This document shows, in pieces, positions 17,405 to 26,063 of a stretch of 64,000 nucleotides of DNA. The DNA lies in assembly GCF_900105175.1 (NCBI RefSeq), contig NZ_LT629771.1, positions 3,729,501 through 3,793,500 on the forward strand, read 5' to 3'. A program made the translations under genes and the position numbers. Position 1 is the first letter of the stretch; every line of letters starts with the position of its first letter. The notes beneath the pieces were generated by a model. It searched no databases. It was given only the letters and a program-made list of their open reading frames with translations, and was not told the DNA's origin. The stretch comes from Jiangella sp. DSM 45060. Lineage in GTDB: Bacteria > Actinomycetota > Actinomycetes > Jiangellales > Jiangellaceae.

Positions 17405-18390
17405 CGGGTGACCTCCGCTGCCGGATCGCCGACGTGGGCCGCGACGCAGGCGATCAGCCGGCCGTCGCGGATCGGCCGCAGCGCCGGCACGGCGGCGTCG
17501 CAGGCGTCCCGGTGCAGCGTGCACCGGGGACCGAAGGGGCAGCCGGCCGGCGCCTCGCCGGGCGTCACCGGGCTGCCCGGAATCGGCACCAGCGACGCCC
17601 CGTCCTGCGGCCGGGCCCGGAGCAGCGCCGTCGTGTACGGGTGCCGGGGATCGAGCAGCAGCGATCCGGTCGGCCCGGTCTCCATCACCCGGCCGGCGTA
17701 GAACACGTAGGTCCGGGTGCTCAGTGCCGACAGCACCCCGAGGTCGTGCGTGATGAACAGCACCGACAGCCCGGTCTCCACCCGCAGCCGGTCCAGCAGC
17801 GCCAGGATGCCCGCCTGCACCGTGACGTCCAGTGCGGTGGTCGGTTCGTCGGCGATCAGCAGCTTCGGGCGGCACGCCAGGGCGATGGCGATCGCCACCC
17901 GCTGCCGCATGCCGCCGGAGAACTGGTGCGGGTAGGCCTTCAGCGCCCGCTCCGGATCGGGGATGCGCACGTCGTCGAGCAGCTCGGCGGCCCGGCGCCG
18001 GGCCGCGACCCGGGTCATGCCGAAGTGCGCCCGCATGTGCTCGGTGAGCTGCCGGCCGACGCTGAGCATGGGGTGCAGCGCCGCGCTCGGGTCCTGGAAC
18101 ACCATGGCGATGCCGTTGCCCCGCACCTCGCGCCAGCCTCGGTCGTCCAGGCCCAGCAGGTCCCGTCCGGCGAAGTCCGCGCGGCCGGTGACGCGCGCGC
18201 CGTCGGGCAGGATGTTCAGCAGCGCCTGCGCGGTCAGGCTCTTGCCCGACCCGCTCTCGCCGGCCAGCCCGACGATCTCCCCCTCGCCGACGGTGAGGGT
18301 CGCGTCGTGGACCACCGGCACCAGGCCGGCCGGGCCGGGCAGCGCGACGGCCAGCCGGTCGGTCTCGAGGACGACGTCACCCATGGTCAT
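17401..18390 (-). CDS. Oligopeptide/dipeptide ABC transporter ATPase (DppD/OppD type)
   Basis: The 329-residue ATPase shows Walker [10 protein letters not shown], signature [15 protein letters not shown], Walker [13 protein letters not shown] and FITHDLGVL. The C-terminal cysteine-rich segment [15 protein letters not shown] is typical of the family. It works with the DppF-like partner to power uptake. Two starts lie close together: ATG 18390, which overlaps the permease stop as ATGA, and ATG 18384; the first is used. Confidence 0.93.
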   Translation of the reverse strand: MTMGDVVLETDRLAVALPGPAGLVPVVHDATLTVGEGEIVGLAGESGSGKSLTAQALLNILPDGARVTGRADFAGRDLLGLDDRGWREVRGNGIAMVFQDPSAALHPMLSVGRQLTEHMRAHFGMTRVAARRRAAELLDDVRIPDPERALKAYPHQFSGGMRQRVAIAIALACRPKLLIADEPTTALDVTVQAGILALLDRLRVETGLSVLFITHDLGVLSALSTRTYVFYAGRVMETGPTGSLLLDPRHPYTTALLRARPQDGASLVPIPGSPVTPGEAPAGCPFGPRCTLHRDACDAAVPALRPIRDGRLIACVAAHVGDPAAEVTR

Positions 18391-19334
18391 CGCCCCCTCG
18401 CGTAGCGCGGATCGAGCCGGTCCCGCAGGGCGTCACCGAGCAGGTTGAACGCCAGCACGACGGTCAGGATCGCCAGGCCGGGGAAGACGCTGACCCACCA
18501 CATCGACAGGTCGTTCGAGCCCAGCGCGATCATGGCGCCCCACTCGGCCGCGGGCGGGCGCGGGCCGAGACCGAGGAACGACAGCGCCGCGAGCATCAGG
18601 ACGGCGTTGCCGAGCTCCAGCGTCGCCAGCACGACCGCCGGCCCGACGCTGTTCGGAACGACGTCGCGGCGCAACGCCGTCCACGGGCCGACGCCGAGCA
18701 GCCGCGAGGCGTACAGGTAGTCCGCCCCGCGGATGGTCAGCACGGCGCTGCGGATCACCCGCGCGTACACCGGCCACGACACCACGACCAGGGCGAGCAC
18801 CGCGTTGCGGGTGCTGGGGCCGAACGTCGCCGTCACCGCCATGGCCAGGATGATCTGCGGGAAGGCGAAGACCAGGTCGGTCACCCGCATCACGACGTCG
18901 TCCACGCCCCGGCCCAGGTAACCGGCGAGCAGGCCGAGCAGCCCGCCGATCGAGAGCGCGAGCACCACCACGGCCAGCGCCAGTGGGATCGACAGCCGCG
19001 CTCCGTAGATGACCCGGCTGAGGATGTCGCGGCCGAGCTCGTCGGTGCCGAACGGGTGCTCCCCGGACGGCGGCGAGTACGCCTCGCCGTCCAGCGCGAG
19101 CGGGTCGTGCGGGGCGACCAGCGGGGCGAACAGGGCCAGCAGCAGCCAGGCGATCACCACCGTCCCGGCCACCACGACCACCGGCTGCCGCCAGATCGGC
19201 CGTGCCGCCGGACCCCGCACGCGGCCCAGCCACCGGCGCCGGTCCAGTGCCTTGCCGACCCGGGGGTCGCCGAGGTCACCGGGGTCGCCGCCCACGACGG
19301 GCGCGGCCGGGCTCGGCATCGACGACTCGCTCAC
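18387..19334 (-). CDS. Peptide ABC transporter permease (DppC/OppC type)
   Basis: The 315-residue membrane protein has the OppC N-terminal domain (one membrane helix, VVVVAGTVVIAWLLLALFAPLVAPHDP), the conserved HPFGTDELGRDILSRVIYGAR, and five further helices. The EAA-like coupling loop ASRLLGVGPWTALRRDVVPN should contact the ATPases. The GTG at 19334 overlaps the DppB stop by GTGA; an extension upstream would run into the DppB frame. It pairs with DppB as the transmembrane channel. Confidence 0.92.
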   Translation of the reverse strand: MSESSMPSPAAPVVGGDPGDLGDPRVGKALDRRRWLGRVRGPAARPIWRQPVVVVAGTVVIAWLLLALFAPLVAPHDPLALDGEAYSPPSGEHPFGTDELGRDILSRVIYGARLSIPLALAVVVLALSIGGLLGLLAGYLGRGVDDVVMRVTDLVFAFPQIILAMAVTATFGPSTRNAVLALVVVSWPVYARVIRSAVLTIRGADYLYASRLLGVGPWTALRRDVVPNSVGPAVVLATLELGNAVLMLAALSFLGLGPRPPAAEWGAMIALGSNDLSMWWVSVFPGLAILTVVLAFNLLGDALRDRLDPRYARGR

Positions 19335-20383
19335 GACAACCTGATCCTCGGGTCGATGACTCCGTACAGCAGGTCGACGACGAGATTGACGATGGTGTAG
19401 ACGACGGCGACCACGAGCGAGACGCCCATGATCGCGGGCAGGTCCAACGTGCTGGCGCTGCGGTAGGCGTACTGGCCCAGCCCGGGCCAGCCGAAGATCT
19501 GTTCCACGAGGACGGTGCCCGACAGCAGCGACGCGAACGCCAGTCCGCTGACCGTGATGACCGGGACCAGACCGGCTCTGAGCAGGTGGCGACGCAGGAC
19601 GATCCGCGTCGGCAGCCCCTTGGCGTAGGCGGCCCGGATGTAGTCCTGTCCCAGGACGTCGAGCATGGCGGAGCGGACGAACCTGATCAGCAGCGCGACG
19701 GTCAGGCTGGTCAGCACCAGGACGGGCAGGGTCAGGTGCTGCGCGGCGTCCCACGCCACCGTCCACTGCCCCGCGAGTGCCGCGTCGACGGTGTACATGC
19801 CGGTCACGTTCGGCGGCGGGGCGAACTGCGGGCTCAGCCGGCCCCCGCTCGGCGTCAGCCCGAGCAGGTAGAAGAACACGTACAGCACCACCAGCGACAG
19901 CCAGAACGGCGGCGTCGACAACCCCAAGAGGGCGCCGATCCGCACCAGGTGATCGGTCAGCCGGCCGTGCCGCACCGCGGCGACCATGCCCACCGCGGTC
20001 CCGATCACCAACGCCAGGACCATGCTGGGCACGGCCAGTTCCAGCGTCGCCGGAACGTACGAGAGCAGGTCGTCCAGCACCGGCCGTCCGGTCTGCTGTG
20101 ACACCCCGAGGTCGCCCTGCGCGAGGTTGGCCGCGTACCGCCCGTACTGGACGGGCAGCGGGTCGTCCAGGCCCCACTTCGCCCGGTAGGCCTCGACGAC
20201 CTCGGGGTCGTTCAGGGCCTGCTCGGACAGGTTCGCCGTCGCGGCGTCCCCGGGCACGGCCTGGACCAGACCGAACGTCACGATCGTCACGCCCACGAGC
20301 AGTCCCGCGGTGATGGCCAGCCGGCGCCCCAGGAAGCGCAGGAGCGGATGCGCCGGCCGCCGGTCGGTGCTCGACGTCGTCAT
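19331..20383 (-). CDS. Peptide ABC transporter permease (DppB/OppB type)
   Basis: This 350-residue permease starts with the membrane helix LAITAGLLVGVTIVTFGLVQAVPGD, followed by the family motif WGLDDPLPVQYGRY. The coupling loop is YIRAAYAKGLPTRIVLRRHLLRAG and the end is LYGVIDPRIRLS, as in DppB. About six membrane helices are visible. It lies 19 bases downstream of the binding-protein gene and overlaps DppC. Confidence 0.93.
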   Translation of the reverse strand: MTTSSTDRRPAHPLLRFLGRRLAITAGLLVGVTIVTFGLVQAVPGDAATANLSEQALNDPEVVEAYRAKWGLDDPLPVQYGRYAANLAQGDLGVSQQTGRPVLDDLLSYVPATLELAVPSMVLALVIGTAVGMVAAVRHGRLTDHLVRIGALLGLSTPPFWLSLVVLYVFFYLLGLTPSGGRLSPQFAPPPNVTGMYTVDAALAGQWTVAWDAAQHLTLPVLVLTSLTVALLIRFVRSAMLDVLGQDYIRAAYAKGLPTRIVLRRHLLRAGLVPVITVSGLAFASLLSGTVLVEQIFGWPGLGQYAYRSASTLDLPAIMGVSLVVAVVYTIVNLVVDLLYGVIDPRIRLS

Positions 20384-20402
20384 GCGCCCGCGTGAGCCCG
20401 CA

Positions 20403-22022
20403 TCAGTCGCGGCCCACCGCGGCGATGTCGACCTGCCAGCCGGCGGGCGAGTACTCGGCGCCGGTCAGCTCGGCCGTCGCGACCACGAACCCGGAGTTGT
20501 AGGCGAACGGGATGAAGGGCGAGTGCTCGTTCATGACGCGCTGCCACTCCTGCACGGCTGCCTGCTGGGCCTCCGGCTCGAGGCTCGACTGTACTGCCGC
20601 GGCGGCGGCGAGGACGGCCGGGTCGGCCCGTTCCACCGTCCATCCCGTGGTCATGGCGGTCCCCTGACCAGGCAGGTAGTTGTTCACCAGCGACGCCGCG
20701 ACCGGGTAGTTCAGGCTCTGCGGGCTGAACCGCAGCGGCACCTGCCCGCCGCGCTGGGCGTCGAGGAACGACGAGAGCGGCTGCGGGTCCAGCTCGAGCG
20801 TGATGCCGGCCGCGGCGGCGTCGGACTGGATCTTGGTGGCGACCGTCCCGAGGTCGACGCCGCGATAGGTGATCGACGGGTACATGAAACTCACCGTCGG
20901 GTTCACGAGGCCGGCGTCGGCGAGCAGTTGCTCGGCGAGCGCGACGTCCTGCTGCTGGGCCTCGGACTCCGGCAGCGTTCCGGGGAACGCCGGAGGCACG
21001 ACGCCGGCCGCCGGCAGGCCGTCCGAGCCGAACAGCTCCGCCACTCCCTGGTAGTCGATGGCGGCCCGCAGGGCGCGCACGAAGGCCGGGTCGGCGGTGA
21101 TCTCGGACACCGCGGGGTCGGCGTTGAGCGTCAGGAAGTAGAAGGTGTCCTGCACGCCGGACACCTGCAGCTCGTCGGGCAGGTCCTCCAGGAGCTTGCC
21201 GGACAGGTCCAGCGCGATCTCGTCGCCGCCGGACCGCGACATCGTCAGCTTCTGGTTCTGGATGTCCATGTTGCGGATCACCACGCGGGGGTACGCGGGC
21301 TGCTCGCCCCAGTACTCCGGGTTCGCCTCCAGCACGATCTGCGACGCGGGGTCGAAGCTCGTCAGGACGTACGGCCCGCTGCCGGCCGAGTTGGCGTCGA
21401 GGTAGGCGGTGGCCGAGTCGGTCTCGGCGGCGTCCTCGGCGTCGGTCGCCCCGTTCTCGGCCGCCACGGCCGAGTTCAGGATGCCGGTCGCCGGCGCCGC
21501 CAGGATCGTCGGGACGTTGGGGTTGGGCTGCGCGCTGGTCACGACGACGGTGTGGTCGTCGACCTTGCTGGCCGTGAGCTCCGTGACCGTGATGGACGGG
21601 CTGCCCTTGAGGTTGCGCAGCCGGTTGAGGCTGAACACGACGTCGTCGGCGGTGACCGGGCTGCCGTCGGAGAACACCGCGTCGTCGCGCAGGGTGAAGG
21701 TGAACGTCGTCGCGTCCGCGGACATCTCGTACGACTCGGCCAGCTCGGGCACCGGCGTGCCGACGTCGGCGCCCTCGAACGTCAGCAGGGTGTCGTAGAG
21801 GGCGTGGACGGTGGTGTTGCCGGTCGCCTCGTACACCTGCCCCGGGTCGAGACTCTTCACGACGAACGACGTGTTGATGGTGAGCGTGCCCGGCTCGTCG
21901 CCGCCGCCGCTCGCATCGCCGCCTCCGCCGCCGGAACCACCCGCGGTGCAGGCCGTGACCGCCAGCGCGAGCCCCGCGATGATCGCCCCGAACGAACGGG
22001 CCCGGCGCAACGTGACCGACAT
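20403..22022 (-). CDS. Extracellular solute-binding lipoprotein, family 5 (peptide/nickel type)
   Basis: The 539-residue protein is the substrate-capturing lipoprotein of this importer. It has a signal peptide with the lipobox VTAC (Cys25), then a glycine-rich linker. The family 5 body follows: LDPGQVYEATGNTTVHALYDTLL, the conserved YEMSADATTFTFTLRDDAVFSDG, and ALRAAIDYQGVAELFG. Peptides are the default ligand; nickel or other solutes are used by relatives. ATG 22022 follows AAGGGGAA. It heads the operon, and its promoter region is shared with the divergent XRE-cupin gene. Confidence 0.9.
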   Translation of the reverse strand: MSVTLRRARSFGAIIAGLALAVTACTAGGSGGGGGDASGGGDEPGTLTINTSFVVKSLDPGQVYEATGNTTVHALYDTLLTFEGADVGTPVPELAESYEMSADATTFTFTLRDDAVFSDGSPVTADDVVFSLNRLRNLKGSPSITVTELTASKVDDHTVVVTSAQPNPNVPTILAAPATGILNSAVAAENGATDAEDAAETDSATAYLDANSAGSGPYVLTSFDPASQIVLEANPEYWGEQPAYPRVVIRNMDIQNQKLTMSRSGGDEIALDLSGKLLEDLPDELQVSGVQDTFYFLTLNADPAVSEITADPAFVRALRAAIDYQGVAELFGSDGLPAAGVVPPAFPGTLPESEAQQQDVALAEQLLADAGLVNPTVSFMYPSITYRGVDLGTVATKIQSDAAAAGITLELDPQPLSSFLDAQRGGQVPLRFSPQSLNYPVAASLVNNYLPGQGTAMTTGWTVERADPAVLAAAAAVQSSLEPEAQQAAVQEWQRVMNEHSPFIPFAYNSGFVVATAELTGAEYSPAGWQVDIAAVGRD

Positions 22023-22089
22023 GGGCGGTTCCCCTTCCGGCGCGGATAGGCTCGGCGACCCGCCGCGCCGTCGCGGCAGGCCGCTCCGA

Positions 22090-22124
22090 TGTTCAGCAGA
22101 AGCGAACAGACGAGCCCAATGTTC
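22090..22124. promoter_or_regulatory. Three TGTTC half-sites, candidate operator
   Basis: TGTTC at 22090-22094 and its inverse GAACA at 22104-22108 form an inverted repeat with a nine-base gap. A third TGTTC lies at 22120-22124, exactly 30 bases (about three helical turns) from the first. They sit between the binding-protein gene and the XRE-cupin gene, where an autoregulator of both would bind. This assignment is inference. Confidence 0.45.
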
Positions 22125-22195
22125 GGTCACCCTAGACGGCGTCTGTAACCTGGTCAACCATCGAGGAACAGCGGCTCGACAAGGGGGCATGCGAC

Positions 22196-22732
22196 ATGCT
22201 GGGAGATCGCCTGCGAGAGCTGCGCCAGCATCACGGCCTGTCGCTGCGCCAGCTGGCCGCGGCCGCCGACGTGTCCCCCGCCCTGCTGAGCCAGATCGAG
22301 AACGGCGCCACCAACCCCAGCCTGACCACCTTGCGCAAGCTGGCCGGCGTCTTCGACGAGTCCATCGCGAGCCTGTTCACCGAGCCCGACGCCCCCGCCG
22401 TCCATGTCAGCAGGCCCGGCCGGCGCAACCGGCTGTCCGCCCCCGCCGGGCAGGTCTCCTACGAGCGGCACACCCCCGGACGCGGCGAGCTCGAGGTGCT
22501 CGAAGCCCTGATGCAGCCCGGCGAGGCGAGCTCGATCGAGCCGCGCGGCCATCCGTCCACCGAGTGCGCCCTGGTGATCGACGGCACGGTCACCGCCGAG
22601 GTCGACGGGGCCAGGTACGAGGTGGTCGCGGGCGAGTCGATCACCTTCGACTCGCGCCTGCCACACCGATACGTCAACGACACCGACCGCACCGTTCGCC
22701 TCGTCATCGCCGTCACTCCTCCGACGCCCTAG
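22196..22732 (+). CDS. XRE-family regulator with C-terminal cupin
   Basis: The 178-residue protein has a Cro/C1-type helix-turn-helix (residues 5-60; LRQLAAAADVSPALLSQIEN is helices 2-3) and a cupin barrel (about 95-175; PSTECALVIDGTVTAEVDG then DSRLPHRYVND). This design (PuuR/SinR-like) senses a small ligand in the cupin and represses or activates neighbouring transport and catabolic genes. It is divergent from the peptide transporter operon, the obvious target. The ATG at 22196 follows AAGGGGGC at suitable distance. Confidence 0.88.
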   Translation: MLGDRLRELRQHHGLSLRQLAAAADVSPALLSQIENGATNPSLTTLRKLAGVFDESIASLFTEPDAPAVHVSRPGRRNRLSAPAGQVSYERHTPGRGELEVLEALMQPGEASSIEPRGHPSTECALVIDGTVTAEVDGARYEVVAGESITFDSRLPHRYVNDTDRTVRLVIAVTPPTP

Positions 22733-22800
22733 ACCCGGCGCGGCCTCCGTCCGCCACCGGCCGCCGGACCGCTGCCGATCGGGCGTGCGAAGGTAGAGCC

Positions 22801-23967
22801 ATGAAGACGCTGCCCATCGACGAGGAGTACCTGCGCGACGTCCTGCTCGAGCTGCTGCGCACGCCGAGCCCGTCCGGCCGCACCGACGCCGTCATGCAGA
22901 TCGTCGGCGACCGCCTGACCGAACTGGGCGTGCGCATCCGGCTGACCCGGCGCGGCGTGCTGCGAGTGACGCTGCCCGGCGAGGGCGGGCCGGGCGGGGC
23001 GAGCCGGGCGGTCGTCGTGCACGCCGACACCATCGGCTGCATGGTGAAGCGGCTCAAGGAGAACGGCCGGCTCGAGGTCGTGCCCGTCGGCACGCACAGC
23101 GCCCGGTTCGCCGAGGGCGCCCACGTCACCGTCTTCACCGACGACCTCAGCGACCTCCACACCGGCACCGTGCTGCCGCTGATGTCCAGCGGGCACAACT
23201 TCGGCGACGCCGTCGACACCCAGGGCGTCGGCTGGCACCAGGTCGAGGTGCGGCTGGACGAGCCGGTCGAGAGCCGGCAGGACCTCCTCGACGTCGGCAT
23301 CTCGGTCGGCGACTTCGTGGCGCTCGACGCCGCGCCGCAGATCACCCCGAACGGCTACGTCAAGGCGCGGCACCTCGACGACAAGGCCGGCGTCGCCGCC
23401 TGCCTGGCCGCCGTCAAGGCCCTCCTCGACGACGGCCGCTCCCGCCCGGTCACGGCGCACCTGCTGGTGACCATCGGCGAGGAGGTCGGCATGGGCGCCA
23501 CACACGGCCTCGACGAGTACGTGGCCGAGCTCGTCGCCGTCGACAACGCCGTGGTCAGCGAGGGGCAGGAGTCGCGCGAGGACACCGTCAACATCGGCAT
23601 GCTCGACTCCACCGGCCCGTTCGACTACCACCTGACGCGGCGGCTGATCGGCCTGTGCGAGAGCAACGAGCTGCCGTTCCGCCGCGACGTCTACCGGTTC
23701 TACCGCTCCGACGCCGCGCCCGCCATCGAGTCGGGCCTGGAGTGCCGCACCGCGCTGATCGGCTTCGGCGTCGACTCCAGCCACGGTCACGAGCGCACCC
23801 ACCTCGACGGCATCAGGCGCACGGCCGAGCTGCTGACGGCGTACCTCACCAGCCCGCTGACGTTCAGCGAGTGGGACGACCGTCCCACCGGCGCGCTGGC
23901 CGACTTCCCCAGCCACAGCGTGCAGCCGGCCGAGCCCGAGCCCGACCGCTACCCCGGCCGGCACTGA
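22801..23967 (+). CDS. NAGGN-system M42-type hydrolase
   Basis: The 388-residue enzyme is an aminopeptidase-like, di-metal hydrolase of the M42 clan. Metal ligands are visible in VVHADTIG, HLDDKAG, TIGEEVGMG and SSHGHERTH. It matches the M42-like member of the three-gene osmoprotectant locus with asnO and ngg; its precise reaction is not established, turnover of NAGGN precursors being likely. In most genomes it directly neighbours asnO and ngg; here an 11-kb block intervenes. ATG 22801 follows GAAGGTAGAGCC. Its stop is 10 bases from the convergent acyltransferase stop. Confidence 0.85.
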   Translation: MKTLPIDEEYLRDVLLELLRTPSPSGRTDAVMQIVGDRLTELGVRIRLTRRGVLRVTLPGEGGPGGASRAVVVHADTIGCMVKRLKENGRLEVVPVGTHSARFAEGAHVTVFTDDLSDLHTGTVLPLMSSGHNFGDAVDTQGVGWHQVEVRLDEPVESRQDLLDVGISVGDFVALDAAPQITPNGYVKARHLDDKAGVAACLAAVKALLDDGRSRPVTAHLLVTIGEEVGMGATHGLDEYVAELVAVDNAVVSEGQESREDTVNIGMLDSTGPFDYHLTRRLIGLCESNELPFRRDVYRFYRSDAAPAIESGLECRTALIGFGVDSSHGHERTHLDGIRRTAELLTAYLTSPLTFSEWDDRPTGALADFPSHSVQPAEPEPDRYPGRH

Positions 23968-23977
23968 GCCGGCGGCG

Positions 23978-24670
23978 TCAGGCGTCCTTCGCCTCGGCGG
24001 CCCGCGCCTTCACCGTCGCCGCGTAGACGTCGACGTACTCCTGGCCGGACAGCTCCATCAGCGCGTACATGATCTCGTCGGTGACCGACCGCAGCACGTG
24101 GCGGTCGGTCTCCATGCCGTAGTAGCGGCTGAAATCCAGCGGCGGGCCGAACTTGATGCCCGGGCGCATGCGCTTGGGGATGACCCGTCCGGCCGGCTGC
24201 ATCTCCGCCGTCCCGATCATCGCCACCGGGACGACGGGGACGCGGGCCTCCAGCGCCATGCGGGCGACGCCGGTCTTGCCGCGGTAGAGCCGGCCGTCGG
24301 GTGAGCGGGTGCCCTCGGGGTAGATGCCGAGGAGGTCGCCGCCCTCGAGGATCTGGACGGCCGTGCGCAGCGCCGCCTCGCTGGCCCGCCCGCCGGAGCG
24401 GTCGACCGGGACGTTGCCCATCCCGCCGAAGAACACGCGCTTGAACCACCCTTTGACACCGCGTTCGGTGAAATAGTCGCTCTTGGCGAGGAAACTGACC
24501 TTACGGTCGAGAACGAGCGGCATGAAGAAGGAGTCGACGACGGTGAGGTGGTTGCCCGCGAGGATCGCGCCGCCCTCGGCGGGGACGTGCTCCACACCCT
24601 CGGCCCAGGGCCGATAGATCAACCGCAGGATCGGCCCGAGGAAGACGCTCTTCATCAGCCAATAGAACAC
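23978..24670 (-). CDS. plsC: 1-acyl-glycerol-3-phosphate acyltransferase family protein
   Basis: The 230-residue protein has the PlsC motifs: NHLTVVD (His41, Asp46; the HX4D catalytic pair), FFGGMGNVPVDRSGG (glycerophosphate binding) and YPEGTRSPDGRLYRGKTG. It should transfer an acyl group onto lysophosphatidate or another glycerolipid at the membrane; the N-terminal WLMKSVFLGPILRLIYRPW is an interfacial helix. Start is GTG 24670. It is divergent from the esterase gene. Exact acceptor is not known; several such paralogues are usual in actinomycetes. Confidence 0.88.
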   Translation of the reverse strand: MFYWLMKSVFLGPILRLIYRPWAEGVEHVPAEGGAILAGNHLTVVDSFFMPLVLDRKVSFLAKSDYFTERGVKGWFKRVFFGGMGNVPVDRSGGRASEAALRTAVQILEGGDLLGIYPEGTRSPDGRLYRGKTGVARMALEARVPVVPVAMIGTAEMQPAGRVIPKRMRPGIKFGPPLDFSRYYGMETDRHVLRSVTDEIMYALMELSGQEYVDVYAATVKARAAEAKDA

Positions 24671-24785
24671 GTCGGAACACTACCGCCAAAGCGCGCGGCG
24701 GACGACGGGCCTCGCCCGCGCGGCCGGATCGGGCGCATGCGACGATGCTGGTTGCGAGGGCCGGCGCGGGAAAGGGAGGGACGCG

Positions 24786-25568
24786 ATGCTCTCTGAGGGC
24801 GAGGCGGTCGACTCGATCGAGCCGTACCGGCACGACGGCGGCCCCGTCGGCGTGCTGCTCTGCCACGGCTTCACCGGCTCGCCGGCCTCCCTGCGCCCCT
24901 GGGCCGAGCAGCTGGCCGGGCTCGGCTACAGCGTCGAGCTGCCGCGGCTGCCCGGCCACGGCACCACCTGGCAGGACCTCAACGTCACCGGCTGGCCCGA
25001 CTGGTACCGCCGGGTCGAGCGGTCGCTGCTCGACCTCGCCGAGCGGTGCGAGCAGGTCGTCGTCGCCGGCCTGTCGATGGGCGGCTGCCTGGCGCTGCGG
25101 CTGGCCCAGGAGCACGGCCCGCTGGTGCAGGGGCTCGTCCTGGTCAACCCGGTCGTCACCAGCGCCGACAAGCGGCTGCTGGCGCTGCCGCTGCTGCGGC
25201 TGATGCGCCCGTCCGTGGCGGGGTTGTCCGGCGACATCGCGATGCCCGGGCAGGACGAGCGGGCCTACGACCGCACCCCGCTGCAGGCGCTGTGGTCGCA
25301 GACGAAGCTGTGGCAGCTGGTCCGCCGCGACCTCGCCATGATCACCCAGCCGCTGCTGCTCTACCGCAGCGCCGACGACCACGTCGTCGACGCCACCAGC
25401 GCGCCGGTCATCCTCTCCGGCGTCTCGTCCACCGATGTCGCCGAGGTCGTCCTGCGCCGCAGCTACCACGTCGCCACCCTCGATTACGACGCGCCGGAAA
25501 TCTTCTCCGGCGCCGCGGCGTTCGTCGAACGAGTGACATCGAAGAGGAACCGGGGCCTGCCGCGATGA
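24786..25568 (+). CDS. Alpha/beta hydrolase (carboxylesterase/monoacylglycerol lipase-like)
   Basis: The 260-residue protein shows the fold clearly: oxyanion region LLCHGFTGSP, nucleophile elbow GLSMGG (Ser97), acid in YRSADDHVV and catalytic His in RRSYHVATLDYD. The pattern LPGHGTTWQDLN is that of Est30-type thermostable carboxylesterases. It probably splits short- or medium-chain esters in the cytoplasm. ATG 24786 follows GGAGGGACGCG. It is translationally coupled to the next gene (ATGA) and divergent from plsC, suggesting lipid metabolism, though this is only context. Confidence 0.88.
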   Translation: MLSEGEAVDSIEPYRHDGGPVGVLLCHGFTGSPASLRPWAEQLAGLGYSVELPRLPGHGTTWQDLNVTGWPDWYRRVERSLLDLAERCEQVVVAGLSMGGCLALRLAQEHGPLVQGLVLVNPVVTSADKRLLALPLLRLMRPSVAGLSGDIAMPGQDERAYDRTPLQALWSQTKLWQLVRRDLAMITQPLLLYRSADDHVVDATSAPVILSGVSSTDVAEVVLRRSYHVATLDYDAPEIFSGAAAFVERVTSKRNRGLPR

Positions 25569-26062
25569 GCCGAGACGACGACCAGACCTGGGCCGAGCTG
25601 ATCGACTCGTTCCACGCCTCCCCCAGCGACGGCGACCAGCCGTGGCCCGCGGCCGAGGAGCTGGGCCCGGACGAACGTCTCGACGAGCCGCGCCCCGACG
25701 ACTTCCGCGACGCCTCCGTCACGCTCGGCCCGCTGGCCGGTGGGCGGGGCGGCCCCGGTCCCGATCCCGATCCGGCGGCGCCCGCGCCCGGCATCGACGA
25801 CGCCGCCGCCGAGGAGGCGGCCAACCATTTCGTCCCGCCGCCGCCGGCCCCGATCCCCCGCGGCGACCGCGTCCAGCAACTGGCCTGGGCCGGAGTCATC
25901 GTGCCGCCGATCGCGCTGATCATCGTCGCGATCATGTCCTGGCGCCCGTCCGACGAGATCGTCTTCCTCGCCGTCGTCGCGTTCGTCGCCGGCTTCGTCA
26001 CACTGGTCGCCCGCATGCGCGGCCACCACCCCAACGACCCCGACGACGGCGCCGTCATCTAG
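25565..26062 (+). CDS. Hypothetical protein with two membrane helices
   Basis: This 165-residue protein has an acidic, Pro/Asp-rich N-terminal 100 residues (SPSDGDQPWPAAEELGPDE) and two hydrophobic helices (LAWAGVIVPPIALIIVAIM and IVFLAVVAFVAGFVTLVA), then a short polar tail. The long disordered N-terminus should face the cytoplasm. I do not recognise a family. It overlaps the esterase gene as ATGA. Its TAG stop lies within the target-site copy of the downstream insertion element, which therefore entered right at the gene end without changing the protein. Confidence 0.75.
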   Translation: MSRDDDQTWAELIDSFHASPSDGDQPWPAAEELGPDERLDEPRPDDFRDASVTLGPLAGGRGGPGPDPDPAAPAPGIDDAAAEEAANHFVPPPPAPIPRGDRVQQLAWAGVIVPPIALIIVAIMSWRPSDEIVFLAVVAFVAGFVTLVARMRGHHPNDPDDGAVI

Positions 26063-26063
26063 C
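26058..26063. repeat. Left target-site copy TCTAGC
   Basis: TCTAGC here and at 26710-26715 directly flank the inverted repeats of the insertion element, a six-base target duplication. The TAG within it is the stop codon of the preceding gene. Confidence 0.8.
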
